From NCBI RefSeq assembly GCF_020536995.1, contig NC_068363.1:1626361-1690360 (forward strand): a stretch of 64,000 nt of DNA, in the 5' to 3' direction. Source of the stretch: Dreissena polymorpha. Its lineage: Eukaryota; Mollusca; Bivalvia; Myida; Dreissenidae. The notes below the pieces were generated by a model that worked only from the letters and a program-made list of their open reading frames with translations, ran no database searches and was not told the DNA's origin. This document shows, in pieces, positions 9,078 to 19,159 of the stretch (the first letter of the stretch is position 1; each line of letters starts with the position of its first letter). Made by a program: the position numbers and the translations under genes.

Positions 9078-11995
9078 TCATCTTGGCAGCTCTTTGTTTA
9101 AATACCAATACAGTCCCACATATAAACCACCTATTAACAGTAGACCTGTGATAAGAACCATCACTGTGTCCTGGAAATAAAGAAGTGAACAAAACCTTAC
9201 ATTGACCGATTGGGGCCCGTTCTGGAAAAACTGGGTTAACCGTTTGCATGCTGGGTAATTTGTCTTCTGCTAAAATGTCGTCTGCTGAATGTCTAAAATT
9301 AACATTTTCTTCGATTTTTCAAAGAATACTATCACAATAACAAACAGTTTGGATCCTGATGAGTCGCCACGTTCTGTGGCGTCTCATCTTGATCCAAACT
9401 GTTTGCAAAGGCCTTTAAAATTCGGTTCCAGCGCTTAAAGGGTTAAAGGCATGTACATGAACGTAAAGAGTCATAGCAGAAATGCTTCTGTAGTCTGCAC
9501 ACACTAATCAGCGATGACACTTTCCACTTTTATGGAATTTTTGATTAAATAAGACTCTCCTATCAAAAATTTAGTTTAGGCGGCAAGTGGCATCCCTTAT
9601 TAGCCTGTGAAACTGCACAGGCTAATCTGGGATTATACTGAAAGGACATGCAGTACATGATGCCTAGAAATAATTACCATCTAATGAACATATATTACTA
9701 AAACCTGCTTTTTTATTTAACAAAGTTCTAATTGTGAATAAATGGTAAGGAATGCTTTTTTAGAAGTGAATGTTGTAGGGAAATTGTTATTTTCCCACTG
9801 GATACCAGCACTTCAAACACACAAACCGCATTGGTTGTTCGTCTGGAACATCATTGCATGATGTTTATGATATTATTACAATATGACATAATAAATTATA
9901 TAAAAGTGAAAATAATTTTCTATGTTGCCAGCTGAATGAATATGATTTTTTTTTACAATTTATGTGTATAAGTAAATGTATTTTAATATGATATCTGCAA
10001 ATTGTATAACAATGCTTTTTCAGCTGAAACCCAGAGGGTCAATACATGTAGCTGGGAGTTGGATTAATGCAACCAGGATTACTAGTTCTTGTTTGACATG
10101 GAACTATAACTTTACATCCATATTGGTTCTTCATCAGATGCATGTAAATCATGCCTATCATAGCTCACAATGACACATGTTTACGGATAAATGTTCTCAT
10201 TTAGATACACACAGATTGAAACAACAACAAGAAGAATAACAATAATTAAGCATACACCTGTAATTATTAATTATTTATTAAAATATCGATACCTTAACAG
10301 GTGATGAGGATTTCTTAAGATCAGCAGCAGCTTTTGCAGCTTTAAGTTTTCTCTTCTCCTTATTATAATCATGTTTTCCTGAAATATAATGAACATTAAC
10401 ATATTAAGAGAAGCTTGTTACTGTATAGTTCTTCAAAAATGGAAAAATTATTAAAAGTACACCAGCTACTTAAACATCATTAATGTTACAGTTTGAAACT
10501 GCAATAACAGTATATTAAACAAGAGATGTTCTTCAAAAATGGAAAAATTATTAAAAGTACACCAGCTACTTAAAAATCATTAATGTTACAGTTTGAAACT
10601 GCAATAAAAGTATATTAAACAAGAGATGTGTTTGTCAGAAACACAATGCCCCTACTGCGCACCTTTGACATAAAATTTCAATATATCATTTGGCAGGTTA
10701 AGAAAATATCTCCTTTTTAAAGCTTATTACTTCCCTTGGATTGCATTTTTTGACTTGTGACATTGCAGGATGACCTTGACCTTTCACCACTCAAAATGTG
10801 CAGCTCCATGGGATACACATACATGCCAAATATCAAGTTGATATCTTCAATATTGCAAAAGTTATGGCCAATGTTAAAGTTTTCGGACAGACTGATGGAT
10901 GGACGGACGGACAGACAGTTCAAATGCTATATGCCACCCTACTGGGGGCATAAAAATAACTCAACACGATAACCTGCAAACTTTTGAACAGTCTATATTT
11001 CAACAAAAATTGTAAAAGGGCATTGTGTAAGCTTAAAAGCAACAAATGGAATTTTTTAATATATATATCCATATCATTCACTTCTTGTTGAAGACTCCAC
11101 CAAAATTTAAACAGAGCTTGCCAGACACACTGTTACATTGGGTTGAAATCTGTTCAGACATCTAGTAAATTTATCAGGCAAGCATGTTAGTTATCTGTGA
11201 ACTTGTTACATTTCTGACAGTGAGCATGACGGCACACAACTGTTTTAATTTCATATATGGCTAATGTCAGAGGAGTTTTCTGCTTGTGACACTTTTAATT
11301 CTCAACAGTAGCTAAATGGTTCATATGTGTAAATAATCATTATAATTTTGCATGCGCCTTCACGATAGTGTAGGTGGGCCTAAGGGGTACTTAGCCATGG
11401 TGGATATGGTGTCTGCCTAGCCATCGGGAGGTCATGGGTTCAGTCCATACAGTGGAAGCGTTCTTTAGATCTCCCCAAAGGACATAAAGTACCGGTTCTA
11501 GTCCCAGGAAATTGACTCAAGAGCGTTTCAAATAAGCCTTAGGTTTTTCAATGCGATCAAGCTAAAATAAATAGTTTTAACTTTAAGGGGGTACTAATTT
11601 TCTCATGAACATATTCAGAACATAATATGGGGATTCTGGTAAGTGTTGAAAAACAACAATACAAACTATTTTTCAGAAATCTTTCTGCATAATATAAAAC
11701 ACTGATACTACTTTAAAATATTTATATGTCTTCGATCTTACGGTCATGCTTATTCACTACCCTTTATTTGAAGCTTTTAAAAACACTTTACTATTCTTCA
11801 TTATCCTGCAAAGCTGACAGTTGGGTTGAGTGTGTGTGTGTGTGGGGGGGGGGAATCCCTTTTATCAATGAGCTCAAGAGTTACATGTATGGTACCCATC
11901 ATTGTTAGGCCTGATCTGGAGTCCTGCTCACCTATTTGTTTCCTATATGTATCCACAGGTGCTGAGTGCGTGTTATTTGCATCTTTTCTACCCAT
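9078..11995 (-). CDS. TRIQK: TRIQK, triple QxxK/R motif-containing protein (3 exons)
   Basis: Small ER tail-anchored protein. Exon a is 11995-11932 (MGRKDANNTHSAPVD then TYRKQI), donor gtgagc; exon b 10378-10293, acceptor atatttcag, donor gtatcg; exon c 9170-9078, acceptor tttatttccag, stop TGA. Phases join (1, then 0), giving 80 residues against 86 in human. The N-terminus MGRKDA, PVD and YRKQIGK match vertebrate TRIQK as I remember it. A Lys/Ala-rich helix in exon b and a single hydrophobic segment, VMVLITGLLLIGGLYVGLYW, in exon c follow, with a very short luminal end NKELPR. Of the three QxxK/R motifs only QIGK is kept; the others read TYRK and HDYN. Introns carry MITEs, SINEs and a 100-bp duplication. 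The biochemical role of the family is poorly known. Confidence 0.88.
9236..9446. mobile_element. MITE with central perfect hairpin, in TRIQK intron 2
   Basis: Ends are inverted: TTAACC(G)TTTGCATGCTGGG at the left and CCAGCGCTTAAAGGGTTAA at the right. The centre (9341-9405) is a near-perfect hairpin: AAACAGTTTGGATC, GATGAG, CGCCAC, then GTGGCG, CTCATC, GATCCAAACTGTTT. No coding capacity. Confidence 0.7.
9491..9655. repeat. Palindromic MITE-like repeat, decayed, in TRIQK intron 2
   Basis: Same family as 5561-5735: 'ctaatcagcgatgacacttt', 'aggcggcaagtggcatccct', 'attagcctgtg' and 'tgcacaggctaatctgggat' are recognisable halves of its hairpins. More diverged than the first copy. Confidence 0.55.
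10428..10627. repeat. Two 100-bp tandem copies
   Basis: 10428-10527 and 10528-10627 are direct tandem copies differing at about two bases (aacatc/aaaatc and aacag/aaaag). Each unit ends TTAAACAAGAGATG, and the second runs straight into the SINE-like repeat whose own start is ACAAGAGATG, so the duplication boundary coincides with that repeat's 5' end. Confidence 0.9.
10519..10953 (+). repeat. Interspersed SINE-like repeat (ACAAGAGATG ... GGGGGCATAAAAA)
   Basis: Opens 'acaagagatgtgtttgtcag', has 'gatgaccttgacctttcacc', 'aagttatggccaatgttaaa' and 'ggacggacggacagacag', and closes 'ctactgggggcataaaaa'. The plan is the same as 7595-7858. It lies in TRIQK intron 1, on the opposite strand to the gene. 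Confidence 0.7.
11385..11580 (+). repeat. tRNA-headed SINE, in TRIQK intron 1
   Basis: The head has A-box-like 'tggtggatatggtg' and B-box-like GGGTTCAGTCC with 'gcctagccatcgggaggtc' between, followed by 'gttctttagatctcccc'. The tail ends 'aagctaaaataaatag'. The head matches 18447-18570. Confidence 0.65.
11831..11855. repeat. GT/G tract in TRIQK intron 1
   Basis: A short run of GT followed by about ten G, 80 nt inside the intron after the first TRIQK exon. Confidence 0.9.
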
Positions 11996-12309
11996 GGTTG
12001 CAATACCTGGGGATCTTCAAACAGAAAATAACAGATGGATATGATGGGTTTCAAGAGAAAATCCAAGCAAATTAACATCTTCATCAAACAGCTCTAGTCA
12101 GTTCTAGTATAAAAAATCTGATTGCTTAAGTTTCTTTACTGCTTTGATTTTGATTTTGAATTTATTATTATCACCTTTTTCTGCCAATCAGCTTTGTACT
12201 ACATGTATTTGTACTAAAATGGACCAACAACTCATAAATTTCCTAAGGTCCTTGACCTAATTACTTTTACAATTATTTAGACAAAGCCGGGATGGTAAGA
12301 ACCTGTTAA

Positions 12310-13691
12310 AGGGGTCTTTTCACGTTTTGGTAAATTGACAAAATTAAAAAAAAACTGTTTCAGATTCGTAATGTTCGTTGCAGTTATGATATTTGTGAGG
12401 AAACAGTAATACGTAAGATTAACCATGCTCTCAAATATGCAGTTATATGGATTTTTTGACAATTTAAAAACCTGAAAATTATAAAGTGTTGCAATGCAAA
12501 ACGCTTGAATAAATTGGAGTTCTGTTGTTGTCCTTATATTTTTTATGCTACGAGGATTGCTTATATACACTTGGAGACTTTTCTAACGCATCACTTAATC
12601 ATATCAATATAGGTCTCTTATTTTTGAACTGCTTGTGTTGAAATTTGGATCAAGAATAATTCAACACATATCTGATAATTCCTGAAGATTTTATTGAAAT
12701 TGAAAAACATCAAAATATAAAACTTAACAAATTAAAAACGTCACTTCAAAAGTCAAATTCGCAAACTCGTACAACATTAAATAATAACAATGTGAAAAGT
12801 AAAACGCATAAACTTACACGTCTAAATAACTGACCGGCTTGCAACATGCCGATTGAGCCATTTCGCTCGAATATTTATGCAAGCCATATTGTTTTTCTTT
12901 AATTAATGTTATGTTTTTCTTGTGTAAACACTTACATAGAATTATGAAATTGAAATTAAATTGGAATAACATGTATTTCGCCTTTTACTACACTTGATTT
13001 TTCTAACGCAACACTTTTAAAACTGACATATCTCAGGAATGAGTAAATATTTTTTATTTAAAATTGCACATGTGATCATTTGACTACAATATGTGCAAGC
13101 TAACTTTACAGTCATTCATCCGTGACGATCGGACGCTTTAGCAAGTCCAAAAGGTAGCCTGTAAAGTGCAAAGTGCGCGATTGCGCTCCTAAATATTCAT
13201 ACGAGCTACAATTGTTTTGTAAATTTATTTTATGTTTTCCTTGTATAAGAACCCACCTTAAATAATAAAATTGAAATAAAACTATAATTAAATCGCGTTT
13301 TAACATTTCTATGTGCAAAAATATGGAACCACACCTACCCAACCAAGTCGCCCAATCGTCACGGATGAATGATTTTATCGTAAGCTTGCAAAGAATGTAG
13401 TCAAATGATCGTATGTAAAATTTTAAATCAATATCTTTACTCATAACTGAGATTTTCAAGTTTAAAAAGTGATGCGTTAGAAAAGTCCCCAAGTGAATAG
13501 CATAAGCGATAGACTTTTACTCCAGGGGTCAGTGGTTCAAGCCCAAATGAAATTACTTTTTTTCTTTAATTTTATTCTATTTTTAGTTTTACTGGGTTTT
13601 TTTTAGATCCAGTGTTTACATTTATCAATACAAAGCATGTAATCACAAACTTCAATGCATGCCAAAATATGTGAACACAGAAAAGGCCCCT
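12310..13691 (-). mobile_element. TTAA-flanked tRNA-bearing MITE (copy A), split by a nested element
   Basis: Bounded by TTAA at 12306-12309 and 13692-13695, with inverted ends AGGGGTCTTTTCAC and a matching AAAAGGCCCCT. Compared with 25288-25794 it runs in the opposite orientation and is interrupted by 12569-13494. The tRNA-like part (about 13500-13560, 'acttttactccaggggtcag' and 'tggttcaagcc') is worn. TTAA duplication plus a short TIR suggests mobilisation by a piggyBac-type transposase; this is inference. Confidence 0.75.
12569..13494. mobile_element. Dimeric TIR element nested in the TTAA MITE
   Basis: Outer ends are inverted: ACTTGGAGACTTTTCTAACG at the left and CGTTAGAAAAGTCCCCAAGT at the right. 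A second left end (ACTTGATTTTTCTAACGCAA) starts internally at 12992. The two halves share an internal block in direct orientation ('ttcgctcgaatatttatgca' near 12862, 'ttgcgctcctaaatattcat' near 13172). The second unit has long inverted arms of about 130 bp (13004-13130 with 13362-13490, both with 'tcattcatccgtgacgat'). The first unit lacks its own right end. Confidence 0.7.
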
Positions 13692-13695
13692 TTAA

Positions 13696-13969
13696 AATGG
13701 GTGTATATTTAATGTTTTTTTTAAATTGATATGCGAAGACATCGCCGAAGTAAAGAAGCGCATTTGTATTATGAATATGAAGAACTACCTTAAAATTTAA
13801 GTTGATGAGTTGACAACAAATTGACTAAGTAATATGCATATATAGGTCCCTGAGCGAAATAAAAAGTCAGAACGTTAAATTGTTTACATTCAGAGTGCTT
13901 ATTAGTTATCTTCCCTTGCCACATTTGAGATGCTTGTTAAAACATAATTTGTAATAACAGCAAAGTTAA
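13696..13969. other. No recognised feature
   Basis: AT-rich spacer between the TTAA element and the LTR element. Nothing recognised. Confidence 0.35.
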
Positions 13970-16115
13970 GTAGCGTGGTGAAATGGCCGAACTGTCATGA
14001 GACCGTTTCAACAGTTTGGTACCTTAGCCGCGAATAACGCTGGGAACCAGAGTGCCTACCTAGATCTGTGAACAAGTGTAATTGAATTGTTACTGTTACT
14101 TTTATCTGTATGCATCCTTTCGAAGGCACCATGATCGATGGGATCTTCATCTACCTATGTGTATAGCCTAGGTAACATTGTAGTACTGTTATTTCACTAT
14201 AAATGGCGCTTCGAACAGGGTGTGCGCGTGGGGTTAGGGTCTTCTGATCACAAAATGTGGTCAAGGATGTTGCTGGTAGATCCGAATGTTTGGTCTAAGA
14301 GTGTGTTGTGGTGAATACGGATCCGATCTAGGTGCGGCACGCATAGGGATCCTGTGGGTCTTTTGGTCATTAATATGATTAAGGAGTAAGGTCAAACCAT
14401 GGAGCAGGTGACAGGATCCCTCATTGTGGTCTATGCTGTATGGGGAAATGTGGACGTCTTAAATATGAGCCTAAATCTAGTAAAGTGAAAGTGGTCTATG
14501 CTGTAGTTAGTGGTCGGGTTAACCAATGCAATGCGTGCCAGGGATTTTTCAGGTAGATAGGTTGGGGTCAGTCTGACCCATGCTTATTTATAGGTAACAG
14601 GTCAAAAGAGGGCTGGGTCATGAACAAGGGTAAAGGATGGGCATGAGGTCAGAATCTTTCAATTGGGAGAAAGGACTAAAGGGTGGGAAGGAGTGTGGTG
14701 GGTGGCCGAGCCGTTATGGGACCGTTCCGACCGATGACCATGTCAGACGCGAAGAAGGTCGGGACTCAGAACTTCATGCTGTTCAGAATGGGATCCGTGA
14801 ATGTTGTTGGGATAAGCAATTACAATCCCCACCCGGCATAGTGGCCAACCCATCCCTGTAACGGACAATTTATACAATACACAGCCAATGAGATCTGAGG
14901 CATCGATGTGTAGAAACAAGATCGTGAATGCGGGTATGAAGCGTCTCGTACCGCAATGTGAACGAACATTCGAAGTCCCACTTTCTGACCTCGTTAGCCG
15001 GGCATCCAAAGCTAATCATGTGCCGTTAATCGTGAAGAAGATCTGCTTTTTACAAAACCGGCACAAATATCTTCACGTGGCACTTGTTGCTAAGATAACA
15101 CTAGAAGGACTTGTTACGTCTGTGCCTTTAGAAAGAGTGTTTCGGCTGCGGGTTTGATCGTAAAATATCCCGTGAACTTATTGTCATGTGGCATTGTATA
15201 TGGAAGTACCTTCCCGCATTGCAAGGTGCCCGAACATTCTTAACTCGTTAGTAAGGAAACTAGTGTCGTTCATTGTGAAGATCTGCTTGCATTTATCCAA
15301 CATTATGGATTGAACCAGGACGGCATATTCCGGCCGAGAAGCAGCAACGCCACAATAGAGAACCTGAGGGCCCAGTTCGATTCGCGCGGAGACGCCAACC
15401 TGGACGAGTGTGATGACATCATGGCCATCCACATCCTGACTATCATTCCTGTCAGGATGACCCTAGTTCCTTACCAAACATAAAACGTATCAGAAGGATC
15501 CCAAATCGTGTGTGACTCATCAGAAACCTCTCCTGAACGAACTGCCAGATTAACCTTCTGAAGCACGTGGTACGCTTCCTTACCATCGTCGCTTGCAACC
15601 AGCAGGCACCAAGATGAGCCCTATATCCCTGGTAATTGTGTTTGGACCCAATTCTTCATGTCAAGCAAGTGGTTCATGGTTCTTAAAGACCAAGGCACCA
15701 TTGACAAAATTATGTACCGCTTCATTGTTGACTACAACGCGCTATTCAAGGAAAGTGATGAGGATACTCCAAACGTGTACTTGGAGAGGCAAAGGAACAA
15801 TAAAGTCACTGACCGCCCTCCCCCACCGAAATTGAGTATAATCGAGCCCGAGATATCAAAGGAGGACTATAAAACGGGGAGGAATGTGGTGAAATGGCCG
15901 AACTGTCACGAGACCGTTTCAACAGTTTGGTACCTTAGCCGCGAATAACGCTGGGAACTAGAGTGCCTACCTAGATCTGTGAAGAACAAGTGTTATTGAA
16001 TTTTTACTGTTACTTTTATCTGTTTGTATCCTGTCGACGGCACCATGATCGATGGGATCTTCATCTACCTATGTGTATAGGTAACATTGTAGTACTGTTA
16101 TTTCACTATAGTAGC
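13970..16115 (+). mobile_element. Short LTR-retroelement fossil, non-autonomous looking
   Basis: Two direct terminal repeats of about 226 bp (13975-14201 and 15886-16110) are roughly 96% alike by eye, enclose about 1.7 kb and are flanked by GTAGC(G) at 13970 and 16111. Two bases inside the left repeat is a primer-binding-site-like TGGCGCTTCGAACAGGG (14204-14220), and a purine tract AAAACGGGGAGGAA (15871-15884) abuts the right repeat. The interior shows no recognisable gag or pol domain, so it looks broken or non-autonomous. A diverged copy of the purine-tract/LTR start lies inside near 14684-14735. The LTR similarity implies a fairly recent insertion. Family not resolved. Confidence 0.75.
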
Positions 16116-16582
16116 GACACAACAATAATGTATTTCTATTATTCAAGATCACAGCTATTTCGACAGGAAAACGTCCCTCAAGAGATATTGTATATCTGTT
16201 CTGTTCTGTTCTGTAGTAAATTCCGCGGAGGTTTCGGTAAATTGGTATAAATAGGTATTATCGCACCTTTAGTCGATAAGCGTTTACACTAATTGAGTTG
16301 TTTGGCACTAATTAAATTATCGGATTTAAATCACAGGTGGAAGTAACGTACCCAGGATAGTATTTTTTATTTGTTTTTTTAGGAGCCCAATATATTCAAA
16401 TAAATATATAAAATCATGTTTAATTTGTTAAATATTATATGTTAAATGTTAAATATTGAGAGTGGGGTATGTTACCTCTCCTTACATTTCTTTTAATCTT
16501 TTAATTATTTAATTATTAAACTTTTGTTTCAATAATAATAATATAATTGAAACCAAAATAACATTTTATTTTTTTATTTCAG

Positions 16583-16904
16583 CTTGACAAAGACTTCATC
16601 GGAGAAGACTTCATAGTGGAAGACCTCGTTCTGGACGGGGCTCGCCACATCGTCTTCGGAACGCAACGCCAGCTCGACCTACTGCGACAGACGAAGAGAT
16701 CGTATATGGACGGTACCTTCAAGGTAGGAAAACAACCGTTTTACCAGCTCCACTCAATCCACGCCTTTGTGAAAAAGGAGGAAGACGAGCAACAATCCCA
16801 CTGGCTTACGCTCTAATGTCCCGCCGTAGAAAAGAAGATTACGTTCAGGTATTGTATTATATTATAACCGAGTGTGAAAACAAAAGTGAAGCAATATTAT
16901 TTGT

Positions 16905-16967
<63 letters not shown>

Positions 16968-17667
16968 GCAAAAATCTCAAAATTATAATATAGTAATATT
17001 TATTACCAATATTATTATATAAATCATTTCAAAACTGTAATAACTAAATAATATTTACGTTCGTATTTTCAGGTCTTCAGGAGTCTACGTCGCCGACTGG
17101 GGGATCCCATTGTAGAGTGGTTCATGTTAGATTTTGAAGCTGGTAAGTAATAATTTATAACGTTCGTCATAAAGTATCAATTTATAATGTTCTTTGTAAA
17201 TAAAAGTTATTCAAATGACTAAATTAATTTGAGTGAGGCACTTTTGTAGCAATAACATAAATCAATACATGTTGGATTACTATTAATTTCGATTTATTTT
17301 CTATTTTCAGCAGCATGGCAGGCTATCAGAGAGGCGTTTCCTGGGGCTGTGATAAAGGAGTGCGTGTTCCACTTTACACAGCTGATTTACAGGAAAATCA
17401 ACGTCGAGGGACTGAGTACCACTTACCAACAGCAAGGGGACAAGTATCAGTTCTTCAGGAAGATTATGTCCCTTCCCCTTCCATACCTTCCCGTGGAACA
17501 GATTGAACCAGTGTTCAACAAGCTGACGGAGGTCGCAGAAGGAGTCGGGGGTCCCGTGCTGCGTGTATGTGAATACATTGCCCGTACGGGGATCAACGGC
17601 AGTGTCTGGCGACCTCTCAATTGGTGCGTATTTAGAGAGGAGGTTCGCACAAATAACGACTTGGAAG
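16583..17667 (+). pseudogene. MULE-type transposase gene fragment, three exons
   Basis: Three exons of a MULE (Mutator-like) transposase domain. Exon 1, 16583-16856, has EDFIVEDLVLDGARHIVFGT and SYMDGTFKV, the first catalytic Asp region; exon 2, 17073-17142, has VEWFMLDFEA, the second Asp; exon 3, 17311-17667, has AIREAFPGAVIKECVFHFTQ, the conserved C-x2-H/F stretch, and ends NDLEG before a gtaact donor. Acceptors are tttatttcag, tattttcag and ctattttcag. One base appears lost at about 16796 because the frame must change between EEDEQQ and PLAYALMSRRRKEDYVQ. No upstream FLYWCH zinc finger or downstream exon was seen. Many bivalve copies of this family carry introns, so a captured gene or old transposon are both possible. 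Confidence 0.75.
16903..16968. repeat. AAT trinucleotide microsatellite
   Basis: A run of about 20 AAT/ATA triplets in the intron between MULE exons 1 and 2. Confidence 0.95.
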
Positions 17668-18128
17668 GTAACTATAATATAATTAGCATTATTAATCTAT
17701 AAGTAAAAAACAATTTACAATTTCACATAGGATATTATTAGTATATTAATTGTATACTTTCATAGTATACAATATCGGTATTAAGCATGTCTTGTCTTGT
17801 CTTGTCGTGGATTTTCCTCCCTTTGGCATGGGAGCACTCCCCTGTAGAGGATGGGTTTTTCCATTCATTCACACATAATTTTCAGCCTTTTCAAGCGTAA
17901 CTTTTTCAACGTTAACTGGTGCGCATAACTAGAGTAGTATTTACAAGAAAAACAGCGAAAACGCGGTCGGCATGTGTTTCATAATAATGACGTTTGCACC
18001 GTGCGCACTAATATTTCCGATGTCTAGCGGTATATAGTTTATGTTCTTACGTACTATACTTTCTGAGAACATTAAAATACAATTTCCATTTGAAGATGTA
18101 AAAGACAACGCTTTAAAAAATGTGGATG
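17668..18128. other. No further MULE exon seen
   Basis: Contains a short TCTTG run (about 17787-17806) and otherwise unassigned sequence. I found no exon continuing the transposase after NDLEG. Confidence 0.35.
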
Positions 18129-18136
18129 TTGTTGAT

Positions 18137-18427
18137 CACAGGCACTCAGCATTACTTGCTACCCCCATGCTAATCCTCTCCCCCATGCTGCAACCCCTTC
18201 CCAAAACCCTCTAAATTTTCATTTTGTTATACAAAATATCAAAACAAAACAAGTTAGTAGAACACCAATATTTTTTACTTATATATATATATATGATAAA
18301 ACAAACTAGTATTTTTTGGTTTTATATTTTGTAAATGGACAATAAAGATTGTTTTCGGAAGGGGGTAACAGCTGATGGGAGAGGAGTAACAGAGGTCGGG
18401 GGCAGCAACTAATGCCGAGTGCCTGTG
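18137..18427. mobile_element. hAT-type MITE, 291 bp
   Basis: Terminal inverted repeats of about 30 bp: CACAGGCACTCAGCATTACT at the left and the complement of CACAGGCACTCGGCATTAGT at the right, continuing through C-rich/G-rich arms. A perfect 8-bp duplication TTGTTGAT flanks it (18129-18136, 18428-18435). Eight-bp duplications with CA-G-type ends point to hAT transposition. No coding capacity. Confidence 0.85.
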
Positions 18428-18446
18428 TTGTTGATATTAACGTCCA

Positions 18447-18640
18447 CTTACTGAGGTCGCCGTGGGTAGTGTTCGCCTAGCGACCGGGAGGTCAATGTGT
18501 TCGATCCCCACTGTGGGAGTGTTCTTTAAATCTCCCGCAAACACAAATAGTAACGGTTCTACCCAGGGACCGTGCACTGCGGAGTAGAAACCGTTGTAGG
18601 TATCTTCGGTGTATCTATCCAGATCCACACATGTTAATTT
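18447..18640 (+). repeat. tRNA-headed SINE
   Basis: The head 'gtcgccgtgggtagtgttcg', 'cctagcgaccgggaggtca' and B box TGTTCGATCCCC match the SINE at 11385-11580, followed by 'gttctttaaatctccc'. The 3' half after about 18570 differs from the first copy. Confidence 0.65.
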
Positions 18641-18962
18641 TATACCAAAACAATTAGGTAAATAAGTGTATATTGAAATTCAAAAATTAAATACAATCTG
18701 ATTAGCAATTTAGCACTTAGTTCTTATTGATTGTTCGTTTAATATAATTATGAGTACATTTTTTCAGCTCATAGTTATTCTTGGTAAAACCAAGTTCCAT
18801 GTCAAAAATTAAGTCTAAAGTTTGTCTATAAAATCTATTTAAATTAGCCTAATACATTGTAACAAACACAAAACCTGTTACCATCGACGTCAATGCGTGT
18901 TTTTATGGATAATTCTCATAACAAAAAGTTGATAAAAATCGTAATCAAATCGAAGTTTTAAA

Positions 18963-19159
18963 TTAAAAATTCAATCTATCTGACGGAGGTTCCGGAGACA
19001 GTCGGTGTAGCACGATTGGTTGGTTAGACATGAGATCCATCTTGCAGAGGATTTCGAAAATAGTCGATGTATACATAAGCATATTTTCAAATTCGGAATA
19101 CTCGGCGTTTTCTAGTGCAAAAACTGACATATTCTCGTAAACCGTTGACGTGTTTGGAA
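18963..19159 (-). pseudogene. Duplicate terminal tail exon of the SRCR-CCP receptor
   Basis: Paralogue of the receptor's last exon at 41578-41687. It starts after an AG acceptor in phase 1 and reads NTSTVYENMSVF and ENAEY, where the other copy has NTPTVYENVSVF and ENAEY. About 26 extra bases after ENAEY move it out of the frame in which both copies share the ending (Y)IDxxRNPxQDGSxV and a stop (here TAA at 19024-19026). In its own frame it stays open to 18963. No companion tail exons lie upstream in this copy, so it is either an orphan or a distant alternative last exon. Frame conservation over the first 35 codons argues that it was once coding. Confidence 0.6.

Noticed and set aside
15184-15948. 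Several 80-96 codon ORFs on both strands
   Set aside because: They lie inside the LTR-element fossil and show no domain that can be named.
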